Below are positions 52,502-60,617 of a stretch of DNA of 64,000 bases, in pieces. How positions within the stretch are numbered: the stretch's first letter is position 1; each line of letters begins with the position of its first letter. Below the pieces are notes generated by a model. It saw only the letters and a list, made by a program, of their open reading frames with translations, was not told the origin of the DNA and did no database searches. The stretch comes from Pseudothermotoga elfii DSM 9442 = NBRC 107921 (GTDB taxonomy: Bacteria; Thermotogota; Thermotogae; Thermotogales; DSM-5069), in the NCBI RefSeq assembly GCF_000504085.1, contig NC_022792.1, positions 1 through 64,000 on the forward strand. Direction: 5' to 3'. A program made the position numbers and the translations under genes.

Positions 52502-53944
52502 TCAGAAATTCTCCACCCACATTCTGTACAATTTGCTGTAATATTCAAAAAGCGATCGATCAGGTCGGAAAATCTCAACTTCATTATTAGATAGATAACC
52601 GCCAATAGAATGAAGATCACCCTTGCTCAAAAAATAAAGTATCGTACCAAGCGCAGCCCCCTGCCGTTTACTTTGGACCAAAATAGGATGGTTTAAAATA
52701 GCTGAAAGCATTTTCATCCAAACAGTCGCTCGCGTTAGACCACCCGTTGCAAACACTTTTTCAAGTGAATCAGGTATAGTTTTCACCACATCAAAAGCTC
52801 TCTTTAGATTGAAAGCGATACCCTCAAGTACACTTCTGGCTACTTGTTCTTGCGTCGTCGTACTTGTCAAGTTATCAAACTTTGCCCTGGGAGAAGGATC
52901 AAACTCAGGAAACCTTTTCCCAAAGATAAACGGATAAAAAAGCACAGGTTTTTCATCCAAAAAATTCAGATTTTCCTCCACCTTTTTTACAATAGTTTCA
53001 TGATCATAACAGCAAAACAGCTTTACATACCAGTCGAAAACATAACCACCATTTTTGATGGCTGCACCTGAGATATAATGATTCTCATCCAGCACATAGC
53101 ACCAGATACTACTCACAGGATATTGTTTCACAGGATGATTCAATACAGCCCTTATAGCTGCGCTACTACCAACAGATATCGTTATTGAATTTTCAACGAA
53201 GGCGCCAGCCCCAATACTCGAAGCTGCTGCATCAGAGATACCGACCACTACCGGCAATCCTTCTGGCAAACCAGTGATTTTAGCTGCTTCTTTGCTCAAT
53301 CTCAAAACAGTTTTTGGAGAAACAAGTTGTGGCAATTTTTCACTGCTTATTTCTAAAAAATCTTTTAACAGTTCTTCGCACCAAACTTTTTTTTCAATAT
53401 CCATATACCCGCTTCCAGAAGCAACGCCTATATCGCTGACCAGATCACCTGTTAACTTGTATATTACGTAATCCTTTAGAGAAACTATTTTTGAGGCAGA
53501 ATTCAACATGTCTTTTTCATTCTGTTTTATCCAAAGGAGTTTATAAAGAGGATAAACTGTATCCGGTGGACATCCAGTTTTCAAATGTAAATGCTTCGAA
53601 AGCTGATTATCTGAAATCACCTTTTTAACATGATCAACAGATCTCTCATCAAGCCATGGTATAACATTACTCAGTGGCTCAAAGTCACCATTAAGCAACA
53701 TGACAGTGTGAAGAGCAGAATCGAGGACTATAGCTCTTACATTTGTAAAAGATTTGGAAACCTGTTTCAATGTTTCGAAAACAGCCCTTTCGATTTGACG
53801 AGGATCCTGTTCAAACTGCCCATGTCCTTTTGAGAAAGCTTCATAAGATTGACTTACGTCCATTTCTATCTTTTTAGCATCAGAGTTGTAAACAATAGTC
53901 TTAACAGCTGTCGTACCTATATCGACGCCAATGTACATTTCCAT
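52502..53944 (-). CDS. FGGY-family sugar kinase (gluconokinase-like)
   Basis: Carbohydrate kinase of 480 residues. N-terminal MYIGVDIGTTAVKTIVYN (phosphate-1), HGQFEQDP and DSALHTVMLL resemble gluconokinase, PWLDERS marks the sugar site, VGISDAAASSIGAGAF and TISVGSSAAIR are adenosine/phosphate motifs, and VFATGGLTRATVWMKML the C-terminal FGGY signature region. Assignment to gluconate is inference from sequence feel and neighbours. The frame opens at ATG 53962, which contains the SD GGAGGTG; ATG 53944 is used. Last gene of the TRAP operon. Confidence 0.88.
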   Translation of the reverse strand: MEMYIGVDIGTTAVKTIVYNSDAKKIEMDVSQSYEAFSKGHGQFEQDPRQIERAVFETLKQVSKSFTNVRAIVLDSALHTVMLLNGDFEPLSNVIPWLDERSVDHVKKVISDNQLSKHLHLKTGCPPDTVYPLYKLLWIKQNEKDMLNSASKIVSLKDYVIYKLTGDLVSDIGVASGSGYMDIEKKVWCEELLKDFLEISSEKLPQLVSPKTVLRLSKEAAKITGLPEGLPVVVGISDAAASSIGAGAFVENSITISVGSSAAIRAVLNHPVKQYPVSSIWCYVLDENHYISGAAIKNGGYVFDWYVKLFCCYDHETIVKKVEENLNFLDEKPVLFYPFIFGKRFPEFDPSPRAKFDNLTSTTTQEQVARSVLEGIAFNLKRAFDVVKTIPDSLEKVFATGGLTRATVWMKMLSAILNHPILVQSKRQGAALGTILYFLSKGDLHSIGGYLSNNEVEIFRPDRSLFEYYSKLYRMWVENF

Positions 53945-53974
53945 CGCCCGGGGCACCTCCATTTGTTAAACCTA

Positions 53975-54949
53975 TTATCCCCTTAAAAATCCCATTTCAA
54001 GCAGTTTTTCAACAACTTTCTCATTTGCAACATGCAGAGGAATCTTTCCATCAAAGAAATCCACAACTGCCTGAGCAGACATCATATTCATTTTATAAAT
54101 AGCTTCATAAGTATGAGCCCCAGCATGTGGAGTTAAAACCAGATTGGGACAGTCATACAAGATAGAATCCTCTGGCAGTGGCTCTTGCTCAAAGGCATCT
54201 AAGGCAGCTCCAGATATGTAACCTTCCTTCAAAGCTTCGACAAGAGCACGCTCATCAACGATACCTCCACGCGAGGTATTGATGAGAAATGCAGATTTTT
54301 TCATCATTTTCAGTTGCTCTTTGCCTATCATATGCTTAGTTGATTGAGTCAATGGAACATGGAGCGAAACAAAATCACTGTTTTTCAATAAAGTTTCAAG
54401 GTCAACAGCTTCTACGGAATGTCTTTCTATTATGTTTTTTTCAACATACGGATCACACGCCAGAACTTTCATTCCAAGACAGATTGCTCTTTTGGAAGTT
54501 TCCCTTCCTATTGCCCCAAAACCTATTATTCCAAGCGTCTTGCCAAAAATTTCTATTCCTGTCACAGGAGAAAACTTTTTCTCAGAGATCTCTCTGTACG
54601 AATCTATCAATCTCCTCGAAAGGGCTAATATAAGTGCTATAGTCAACTCTGCCACTGATACAGTATTAGCATTCGGCGTTATCGTAACAGGTATACCAAG
54701 TTCTGTGGCTGTTTTCAAATCAACGTTGTCCACTCCTACTCCATGTCTTGCAATTATTTTTATGGAAGAGTGTCTTATCATTTCTCCGCTAAGTTTGCCT
54801 GTACCAAGTATAATTGCATCTGCTCTCTTTAAAATATTTTCATCAAGGTATTCCGGCCGAAGCAATGTGAAACCATTTTTTTCTAACAATTTCACGGGTT
54901 CTTCCGAATATTTTCCGAATGTTCTCGTAGCAACAATTACCGTTTTCAC
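53975..54949 (-). CDS. D-isomer-specific 2-hydroxyacid dehydrogenase
   Basis: NAD(P)-dependent dehydrogenase of 324 residues, SerA/GhrB-type. GFGAIGRETSKRAICLGMKVLACDPY is the nucleotide-binding fold (no clear NADP-specific basic pair after it), LINTSRGGIVDERALVEAL holds the catalytic Arg/Glu region and VLTPHAGAHTYEA the catalytic His. No ACT domain, so it is not a full-length regulated SerA. Between a gluconokinase-like and a regulator gene, a role as 2-ketogluconate reductase is plausible (inference). GTG start after AGGAGGGG. Confidence 0.9.
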   Translation of the reverse strand: MKTVIVATRTFGKYSEEPVKLLEKNGFTLLRPEYLDENILKRADAIILGTGKLSGEMIRHSSIKIIARHGVGVDNVDLKTATELGIPVTITPNANTVSVAELTIALILALSRRLIDSYREISEKKFSPVTGIEIFGKTLGIIGFGAIGRETSKRAICLGMKVLACDPYVEKNIIERHSVEAVDLETLLKNSDFVSLHVPLTQSTKHMIGKEQLKMMKKSAFLINTSRGGIVDERALVEALKEGYISGAALDAFEQEPLPEDSILYDCPNLVLTPHAGAHTYEAIYKMNMMSAQAVVDFFDGKIPLHVANEKVVEKLLEMGFLRG

Positions 54950-54971
54950 ACCGTTCCCCTCCTGAAAGATA

Positions 54972-55814
54972 TCAATACTTCAACTCCGAAACAGCCAGCC
55001 TGCTTTTATTAAGGCTCTCTACTGCTTTTGGATCTTTTGCCGCAAGCATCGTGTATATTGTGTCAAGAATCACCAATTGAACAATACGAGATGTCATGGC
55101 ATCTGTTCTTATACGTGTTTCTCTTGTATTGGTGCAAAGGACAACCGTAGAAACTTTTGCTAAACTTGATTTTCTATTACCAGTAACAGTAACAACAGGA
55201 ACTCCAAGTCCAATTGCTTTTTTTGCCAGCGAAACCATGGATTTCGTCTCTCCAGAATGAGAAACAGCTACAAGCACATCGCCAGCAATAGAATTTGCAA
55301 GCAATGTGGCCATTATATGTTCGTCGTTCGAAAAAAGGCAATTTTTTCCTATCCTGCTAAATTTGTGAAATGCATCAAAAGCCACTGCAGCTGAAGCAGC
55401 AAAACCAAAAAACAACACTCTGTTTGCTTCTTTTATGAGATCAGTAGCCTTTTCAATGGCATCAAAATCTATACTATCAAGTGTGTCGAGAATCGCTTTA
55501 ACTGTGGCTTTGAAAATCTTTTGAGTAATTGTCTTCAAGTCGTCCTGCTCAGAAACATCTTCATAAACAATTTCCAGCGGAGCTTTCGATAGATCCTGAG
55601 CAAGTAACACTTTAAACTGCTGAAAGCTGCTTAAATTCAGTTTTCTGTAGAATTTAACTACCGAAGCCTCGCTTTTTACATTTGCAAGTCTGCTCAGTTC
55701 ACTTATGGAACATTCAAGAACACCTCTTGGATTTGTCAGTATCACATCAGCTATCCTTTTTTCAGCAGCGGTTAAAGAATCATAAACAGTTCTCAGGGTT
55801 TGAAGAATATCCAT
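54972..55814 (-). CDS. RpiR-family transcriptional regulator
   Basis: Sugar-phosphate-responsive regulator of 280 residues. HTH_6 domain (1-about 75; LTAAEKRIADVILTNPRGV; SISELSRLANVKSEASVVKFYRKL in part) and a SIS sugar-phosphate-binding domain (about 125-250; FFGFAASAAVAFDAF; AVSHSGETKSMVSLAKKA). Controls the operon in which it lies. The frame opens at 55841; ATG 55814 after GGAGGTGG is used. An 88-bp gap from the SDR gene could hold its own promoter, but none is convincing. Confidence 0.92.
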   Translation of the reverse strand: MDILQTLRTVYDSLTAAEKRIADVILTNPRGVLECSISELSRLANVKSEASVVKFYRKLNLSSFQQFKVLLAQDLSKAPLEIVYEDVSEQDDLKTITQKIFKATVKAILDTLDSIDFDAIEKATDLIKEANRVLFFGFAASAAVAFDAFHKFSRIGKNCLFSNDEHIMATLLANSIAGDVLVAVSHSGETKSMVSLAKKAIGLGVPVVTVTGNRKSSLAKVSTVVLCTNTRETRIRTDAMTSRIVQLVILDTIYTMLAAKDPKAVESLNKSRLAVSELKY

Positions 55815-55902
55815 TTTTTCCACCTCCAGAGTTTTGTTCAATGCTCCATAGAAAAGTTTAGCTCAGTGCAGTTTATTTTCTATTTAATAGCTTAATGTAA
55901 AA

Positions 55903-56658
55903 TTACACCATTGTAGATCCTCCGTCAATGTTTATAAAACTGCCTGTCATAAAAGATGCCTCATCACAGGCTGCAAACAATATTGCAAACGCGATTTCTT
56001 CTTCTTTACCAAGACGTTTCATGGGAATTCGTGAAACCATTTTATTCATAGTTTCTTCTGGATTCGCAGATGACCTGACTCTTTCAGCGAGTCCTTGAGA
56101 GTAGGTTGTACCAGGGCAAATGGCGTTCACTCTTATTCCATATTGAACATAATCAACAGCAAAAGATCTTGTCAAACCGAGCAAAGCTGCCTTTGAAATG
56201 CTGTAAACACACCTGCGAGGAATACCAATTAAACCTGCCTCTGAAGCAATGTTAACTATGACGCCAGATCTCTGCTCTTTCATATACTTTACGGCGTGCT
56301 TCGATAGTAAAAATGGTCCTTTCACATTTATATCTATTGTCTTTTGAAATTCTTCATCAGAGGTTTCTTCAGCGTTTCCATAAGGCACTATCCCAGCATT
56401 GTTAACCAGTATATCAATTTTTCCAAAAACCTCAACTGTTTTTTCGACTATCTTTTCTGCATCTTTGGAAACATCCCCAAAAACAAAAATTGCTTCACCA
56501 TTCTGATTTTTGATCATCTCGACCGTTTCATTTCCCTTTTCTTCCGAAACATCGTTTATCGCCACCTTAGCACCTCTTTCGGCAAACATCATAGCAGCTT
56601 TTCTCCCTATACCAGAACCGGCTCCTGTAATTAAAACAACCTTTCCCTTAAAATTCAT
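55903..56658 (-). CDS. short-chain dehydrogenase/reductase
   Basis: Classical SDR of 251 residues: GAGSGIGRKAAMMFAERGAKVAI (cofactor loop, followed by ND, favouring NAD), NNAGIVPYG, the Ser in VNIASEAG, and active-site YSISKAALLGLTR (YxxxK), then INIDGGSTMV at the end. Close in style to gluconate 5-dehydrogenase and 3-oxoacyl reductase types. In this TRAP/gluconokinase operon, 5-ketogluconate reductase is a reasonable guess (inference). It follows dctM by 12 bp. Confidence 0.92.
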   Translation of the reverse strand: MNFKGKVVLITGAGSGIGRKAAMMFAERGAKVAINDVSEEKGNETVEMIKNQNGEAIFVFGDVSKDAEKIVEKTVEVFGKIDILVNNAGIVPYGNAEETSDEEFQKTIDINVKGPFLLSKHAVKYMKEQRSGVIVNIASEAGLIGIPRRCVYSISKAALLGLTRSFAVDYVQYGIRVNAICPGTTYSQGLAERVRSSANPEETMNKMVSRIPMKRLGKEEEIAFAILFAACDEASFMTGSFINIDGGSTMV

Positions 56659-56670
56659 CTCACTACCTCC

Positions 56671-57954
56671 TTATCTGAACAGCAAATCGGGTATAAACAA
56701 AACAAGCTGCGGGAAAAATACCAATAATGCAATGACAGCAATAGTGGCAACAAAGAATGGTATGGATGCTTTGACATATTCTTCTACTGACGCACCCAGA
56801 ACTGAACATCCTGCATACATAGAGGCTCCGACGGGCGGTGTCTGATTACCCAGAGCTGCTGATAGTATGAACACTAACCCAAAATAAACTGGATCTATGC
56901 CTATTTTTCTCGCTACAGGAAGAAAAACAGCCGTGGTCATCAATATCAAAGCTGTGGCATCTATGAACAAACCAGCAAAAATCAAAAATATCATAATCAT
57001 CAAAAGCAAAACATAAGGATTGCTGCTTATGCCAAGCAGAAAATTTGCAAGTACTTCGGGGATTCTGTCCCAAACAAGACCATACCCAAAGATAGCTGAC
57101 ATGACAATTATGTACATCACGCTACCTATATCTCCTATGGAGTTATCCAGAGTCTCTTTAAACAATGTCTTAAGATTCAATTCTCTATGAATCAAAAATC
57201 CAACGATCAGGCCATAGATCACAGCAAAAGACCCAACTTCAGATGGTGTAAATATACCTGTTCTGAGACCCAGGATGAGCAAGATCGGAAAAATCACCGA
57301 CCATATACTTTTTGAAAAGGCGGATGCTATTTCTTTACTGGAAGCACGTCTTTCTCTCTCCGGTTGCAATCCCATTCTCTTCGCAGCTGCCCATATTGCA
57401 ATCATATAAACAACCATCAGAAGTAAACCAGGAACAATGCCCGCCGCAAAAAGCCTACCGACAGAAACCTGGCCAATTGTTCCATAAATAATAAAAGCGA
57501 TCCCTGGAGGTATAATAGGAGTAATGAGAGAAGTCCACACATTTACTGCAACTGCAAAACCCTTTGGATAACCTCTCTTTAACATTTCAGGGCCGAGCAT
57601 TCTTGTTTCCATAGCTGCATCCGCGATGCTTGAACCGGAAACACCACCCATCAAGGTGGATAAAACAGCAGATACCTGGCCGAGACCACCTCTCATATGT
57701 CCGGTCAAAGCAGACGCCAAATTCATCAATCTTCCCGTCACGCCCGCGCTGTTCATAACATTTCCAGCGAAAATAAACATGGGAATTGCGAGCAGTGTGA
57801 AACTTTGGGTTTGGGAGAGTGCCAGCTGTATAGGAATAGTTACAGGTAAATCCAGATGCTGCAAAAACCATAGAAAACCCGATATTCCTATGGCAAAAGC
57901 AACAGGCATGCCTATTGCCAGAAAGATTATGAAAGCTATTATAACTATTATCAT
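56671..57954 (-). CDS. dctM: TRAP transporter large permease (DctM), second copy
   Basis: 427-residue, about twelve-span subunit. PMFIFAGNVMNSAGVTGRLMNLAS, LMGGVSGSSIADAAMETRML, PPGIAFIIYGTIGQVSVGRLFAAGIVPGLLL and LGNQTPPVGASMYAGCSVLGAS are the DctM landmarks. Diverged from the first DctM (25195-26493), so a different substrate is likely. It overlaps dctQ by 4 bp (ATGA). Confidence 0.95.
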   Translation of the reverse strand: MIIVIIAFIIFLAIGMPVAFAIGISGFLWFLQHLDLPVTIPIQLALSQTQSFTLLAIPMFIFAGNVMNSAGVTGRLMNLASALTGHMRGGLGQVSAVLSTLMGGVSGSSIADAAMETRMLGPEMLKRGYPKGFAVAVNVWTSLITPIIPPGIAFIIYGTIGQVSVGRLFAAGIVPGLLLMVVYMIAIWAAAKRMGLQPERERRASSKEIASAFSKSIWSVIFPILLILGLRTGIFTPSEVGSFAVIYGLIVGFLIHRELNLKTLFKETLDNSIGDIGSVMYIIVMSAIFGYGLVWDRIPEVLANFLLGISSNPYVLLLMIMIFLIFAGLFIDATALILMTTAVFLPVARKIGIDPVYFGLVFILSAALGNQTPPVGASMYAGCSVLGASVEEYVKASIPFFVATIAVIALLVFFPQLVLFIPDLLFR

Positions 57955-58448
57955 TTATCTTCCCCCTCAGTGCTGGCCCTTTCTTTGTTTTCGGCAAACT
58001 CACTTTTTATTTTTAAAAAAGTAGTCCTCAGCATCAATATCGCTCCTATTGGTATACTCAATGTAACCCACGTATAACTGAAATTTGGAATACCAACGAA
58101 AGTTCTGAAACGAGTCGTGTAAGAAAGATAAAATCCCCATATTACTAAATAAATCAAAAAAGCCGCAATAATAAAATAATTGGCAAGTCTGAGAATTTTC
58201 TGTACTTTTCGAGAAAGCCTTTTAACAAATAAATCAACCGTCATCATCTTTCCCTCACGCCATGCAACATCAGCTGCAAAAAAACATGCCCAGGCAAACA
58301 TGAATGTGCTCATATCAACTGCCCAATTTATTGGATATCTCAAAAATCTCATTATTCCAGATGCAAAAACCAGTATCACCATAACCAGAATCAATATTTT
58401 TGCTGCATTTTTCTCAAACTTAAGCAAAAACTCATCAATCTTCCGCAT
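57951..58448 (-). CDS. dctQ: TRAP transporter small permease (DctQ), second copy
   Basis: 165-residue, four-span protein. INWAVDMSTFMFAWACFFAADVAWREGKMMTVDLF (in part) is the DctQ helix 2 and loop, and SYTWVTLSIPIGAILMLRTTFL the last helix; charged tail AENKERASTEGED. ATG start; separated from dctP by 88 bp that include a hairpin. Confidence 0.92.
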   Translation of the reverse strand: MRKIDEFLLKFEKNAAKILILVMVILVFASGIMRFLRYPINWAVDMSTFMFAWACFFAADVAWREGKMMTVDLFVKRLSRKVQKILRLANYFIIAAFLIYLVIWGFYLSYTTRFRTFVGIPNFSYTWVTLSIPIGAILMLRTTFLKIKSEFAENKERASTEGEDK

Positions 58449-58480
58449 CTTTTACCACCTCTGCATTCATACATAGGTCA

Positions 58481-58512
58481 AAGGCCCAACCCAATAAAAG
58501 AGCTGGGCCCTT
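58481..58512 (-). terminator. hairpin between dctP and dctQ (second TRAP)
   Basis: AAGGCCCA pairs TGGGCC(C)TT with one bulged C and a 15-base loop. It lies 24 bp after the dctP stop in the gene direction and is followed by a short U-run. Weaker than the other three binding-protein/permease hairpins but in the same place. Confidence 0.5.
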
Positions 58513-58536
58513 CATGATAAAAGGAGTATCCTTTCA

Positions 58537-59550
58537 TTACTTAACCTTTATAGCCTCCATGAGAGCATTTCTTGCCTCTACAAGTCCAAGTTTCTCATAC
58601 GCTTTTTCAGCAGCCTTCATAAAAGCCTCTTTATCAACATCTGTGATAACTTCAATACCCTTTTCGACAGCTTGTTGCTTGAAGGATTCCTCAAGCTCTT
58701 TCATTATCTTCAACGATGTTTCAATACCAGCTCTATCACATTCTTCAACAAGAATCTGTTGATACTCTTCTGGCAAATTATTGAACCATTTTGCGCTGAC
58801 AACCTCAAAATTGATCAGCAAAATATGGCCTGTCTCCGACATATACTTTAAAACTTCATAAAGTGCACCCGCCACAACATTTGCATAAACAAGTTCCGCA
58901 CCATCAACTGCTCTTGTTTGAACAGCTGTGTAGATTTCTCCAAAATTGACTGCCACTGGTTGTGCACCAAGTGCGCGAATAGATTCTTGCCATATGGGAG
59001 CACCCGGGGTTCTTATCCTTAAACCCTTGAGATCGTCAGGAGTCCTGATAGGCTTGTTTGTAACAAAATGCCTGTACCCCTGAACCCACATAAATGAAAC
59101 TACTTTGAAGCCATATTTTTGTTCAAGTTCGTCCAGCCATTTTTTCATAACATCTGATTCCTTGATCTTTTTCAACACTTCAATAACTTCATCGGGTGTT
59201 TTTGCACCCATGAAATCAATGAAGTAAGCCGCGTTCATAACGGCTATTTGTGGAACGTACATGCCCATCCTTGCTGAATCTGTATTTTGTCCAATATTTG
59301 CACCTGCTCTTATCTGTTCGAGAATATCTTCTTCAACACCGAGCTGGGCACTGTGGTAAACCTCAATTTTAAGGTTTCCATTTGTTCTTTCTTCAACAGC
59401 CTTTGCCCACTTAAGAAATCCCTCATGATATGGTTCGCTTGGTCCTAAAACGTGATTGAATTTCAAAGTATACTTTGGTGCTGCTATAAGTGACCCTGCC
59501 AGAATCACGCAAGCAACAAACATCAACAAGTACCTGCTTTTACCCTTCAT
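58537..59550 (-). CDS. dctP: TRAP transporter solute-binding protein (DctP), second copy
   Basis: Periplasmic receptor of 337 residues with signal peptide (LLMFVACVILAGSLIAAP). LKFNHVLGPSEPYHEGFLKWAKAVEERT starts the mature fold; DLKGLRIRTPGAPIWQ carries the ligand arginine; GAQPVAVNFGEIYTAVQTRAVDGAELVYANV is the family signature. First gene of the leftward sugar-acid operon, with a near-consensus promoter at 59613-59640. Confidence 0.95.
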   Translation of the reverse strand: MKGKSRYLLMFVACVILAGSLIAAPKYTLKFNHVLGPSEPYHEGFLKWAKAVEERTNGNLKIEVYHSAQLGVEEDILEQIRAGANIGQNTDSARMGMYVPQIAVMNAAYFIDFMGAKTPDEVIEVLKKIKESDVMKKWLDELEQKYGFKVVSFMWVQGYRHFVTNKPIRTPDDLKGLRIRTPGAPIWQESIRALGAQPVAVNFGEIYTAVQTRAVDGAELVYANVVAGALYEVLKYMSETGHILLINFEVVSAKWFNNLPEEYQQILVEECDRAGIETSLKIMKELEESFKQQAVEKGIEVITDVDKEAFMKAAEKAYEKLGLVEARNALMEAIKVK

Positions 59551-59612
59551 GGGTTCACCCCCTGTGAAAAAATTATATGATTTGGACTACCTAAAATGGC
59601 GTCCGAAAAAAA

Positions 59613-59640
59613 ATTATACACCACGATGAAGATATGTCAA
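59613..59640 (-). promoter_or_regulatory. promoter of the dctPQM-SDR-RpiR-dehydrogenase-kinase operon
   Basis: Minus strand TTGACA (59640-59635), 16-bp spacer, TATAAT (59618-59613), both hexamers perfect, 63 bp before the dctP start codon. Confidence 0.8.
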
Positions 59641-59684
59641 CAATTCGTATAAAATGTAACAGAGGTATTTCTAAAGAGGTACTT

Positions 59685-60611
59685 CTAAATAAGGGGATTC
59701 GGTGTGTTTTTCAAAAATTTGATTACTCTATTCGCTATGAACTTTCTGAAAAAATAAGAAGATCTGTGACCACAAGGCAGGACTATTTTTTTTACCTTAG
59801 GGAGGCTTTTAAACAACGCTTCTGAACTTCTTAATGGGATTATTCTGTCAAAAATTCCCCTGAAGAAAAGAATTTCCTGATTAACGAACATTCCATATAA
59901 ACACGGATCATAATGAAAGCATTTGGGGGATAAAAGAAAAATGTCATCAAGCGAATCAGGCTTTTTCAAATTTTTCATAGCATCTCTATTTTTTAAGCAA
60001 TCATTTTCATCCCGGCACCCGTATTCATTCCCATTCAATCTGTAGTTTTTTCTGAGCTCCTCTGTATATGGTGAGTGCCAATTTATCCATCTCCAATCTC
60101 CCCCGGTAAAAGCCAGAACACCTTTCTTCAACCTCTTATCAAGTGCAAGCGACATTACCGCTATCATGCCACCAAAACTAAATCCCATAATAGATGTATG
60201 CAAATCTGAAATACTATCAATATAATCAATAGTCCTCCTCACATCTTTTACTGTCTCGTGAAATCTATTGATACAGTAAGATGGTGATGGCGAGAAAAAT
60301 GGTTCTCCACCTTTCCAACCATGCATTCCACGCCTTTCGTGATAAGGAAGTACCATAAAAAAAGTATTTATACCATGCAATTTAAAATATTCAGCAAACC
60401 ACAACAAATATGGAATATTTCCATTTCCAATGCCATGCAAAAATATCAGGTTCATCCATGCTTTTTTTGCTTTATAAACATACACATAAACCCTTTTTGA
60501 TTGAGGAATAGCTGGATCATACACAGCATCAAAGCTTACAAGTAAATAGCAACCAAGATCGATTGTTTCAACATTTAGAGGTAAAGTTTTATCATATTCA
60601 TAAATTTTCAT
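59685..60611 (-). CDS. alpha/beta-hydrolase
   Basis: Cytosolic serine hydrolase of 308 residues, substrate unknown. MNLIFLHGIGNGNIPYLLWFAEYF is the first strand and oxyanion region, IMGFSFGGMIAVMSLALDKR the nucleophile elbow (GFSFG), FRGIFDRIIPLRSS gives a candidate Asp and LPCGHRSSYFF the His. The central insert (about 165-240) is cysteine-containing and carries the pattern NGNEYGCRDENDCLKN. Dienelactone-hydrolase-like lengths and topology. Stands 6 bp after pheT on the same strand, so read-through is likely. Confidence 0.85.
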   Translation of the reverse strand: MKIYEYDKTLPLNVETIDLGCYLLVSFDAVYDPAIPQSKRVYVYVYKAKKAWMNLIFLHGIGNGNIPYLLWFAEYFKLHGINTFFMVLPYHERRGMHGWKGGEPFFSPSPSYCINRFHETVKDVRRTIDYIDSISDLHTSIMGFSFGGMIAVMSLALDKRLKKGVLAFTGGDWRWINWHSPYTEELRKNYRLNGNEYGCRDENDCLKNRDAMKNLKKPDSLDDIFLLSPKCFHYDPCLYGMFVNQEILFFRGIFDRIIPLRSSEALFKSLPKVKKIVLPCGHRSSYFFRKFIANRVIKFLKNTPNPLI

Positions 60612-60617
60612 AGCGTG

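Noticed and set aside
53985-54965. Several rightward frames of 70-177 codons opposite the 2-hydroxyacid dehydrogenase
   Set aside because: Antisense shadows; no ribosome sites and the sense strand has clear catalytic motifs.
59634-59825. Rightward small frame opposite the alpha/beta-hydrolase end
   Set aside because: No SD; composition follows the opposite-strand coding sequence and promoter.
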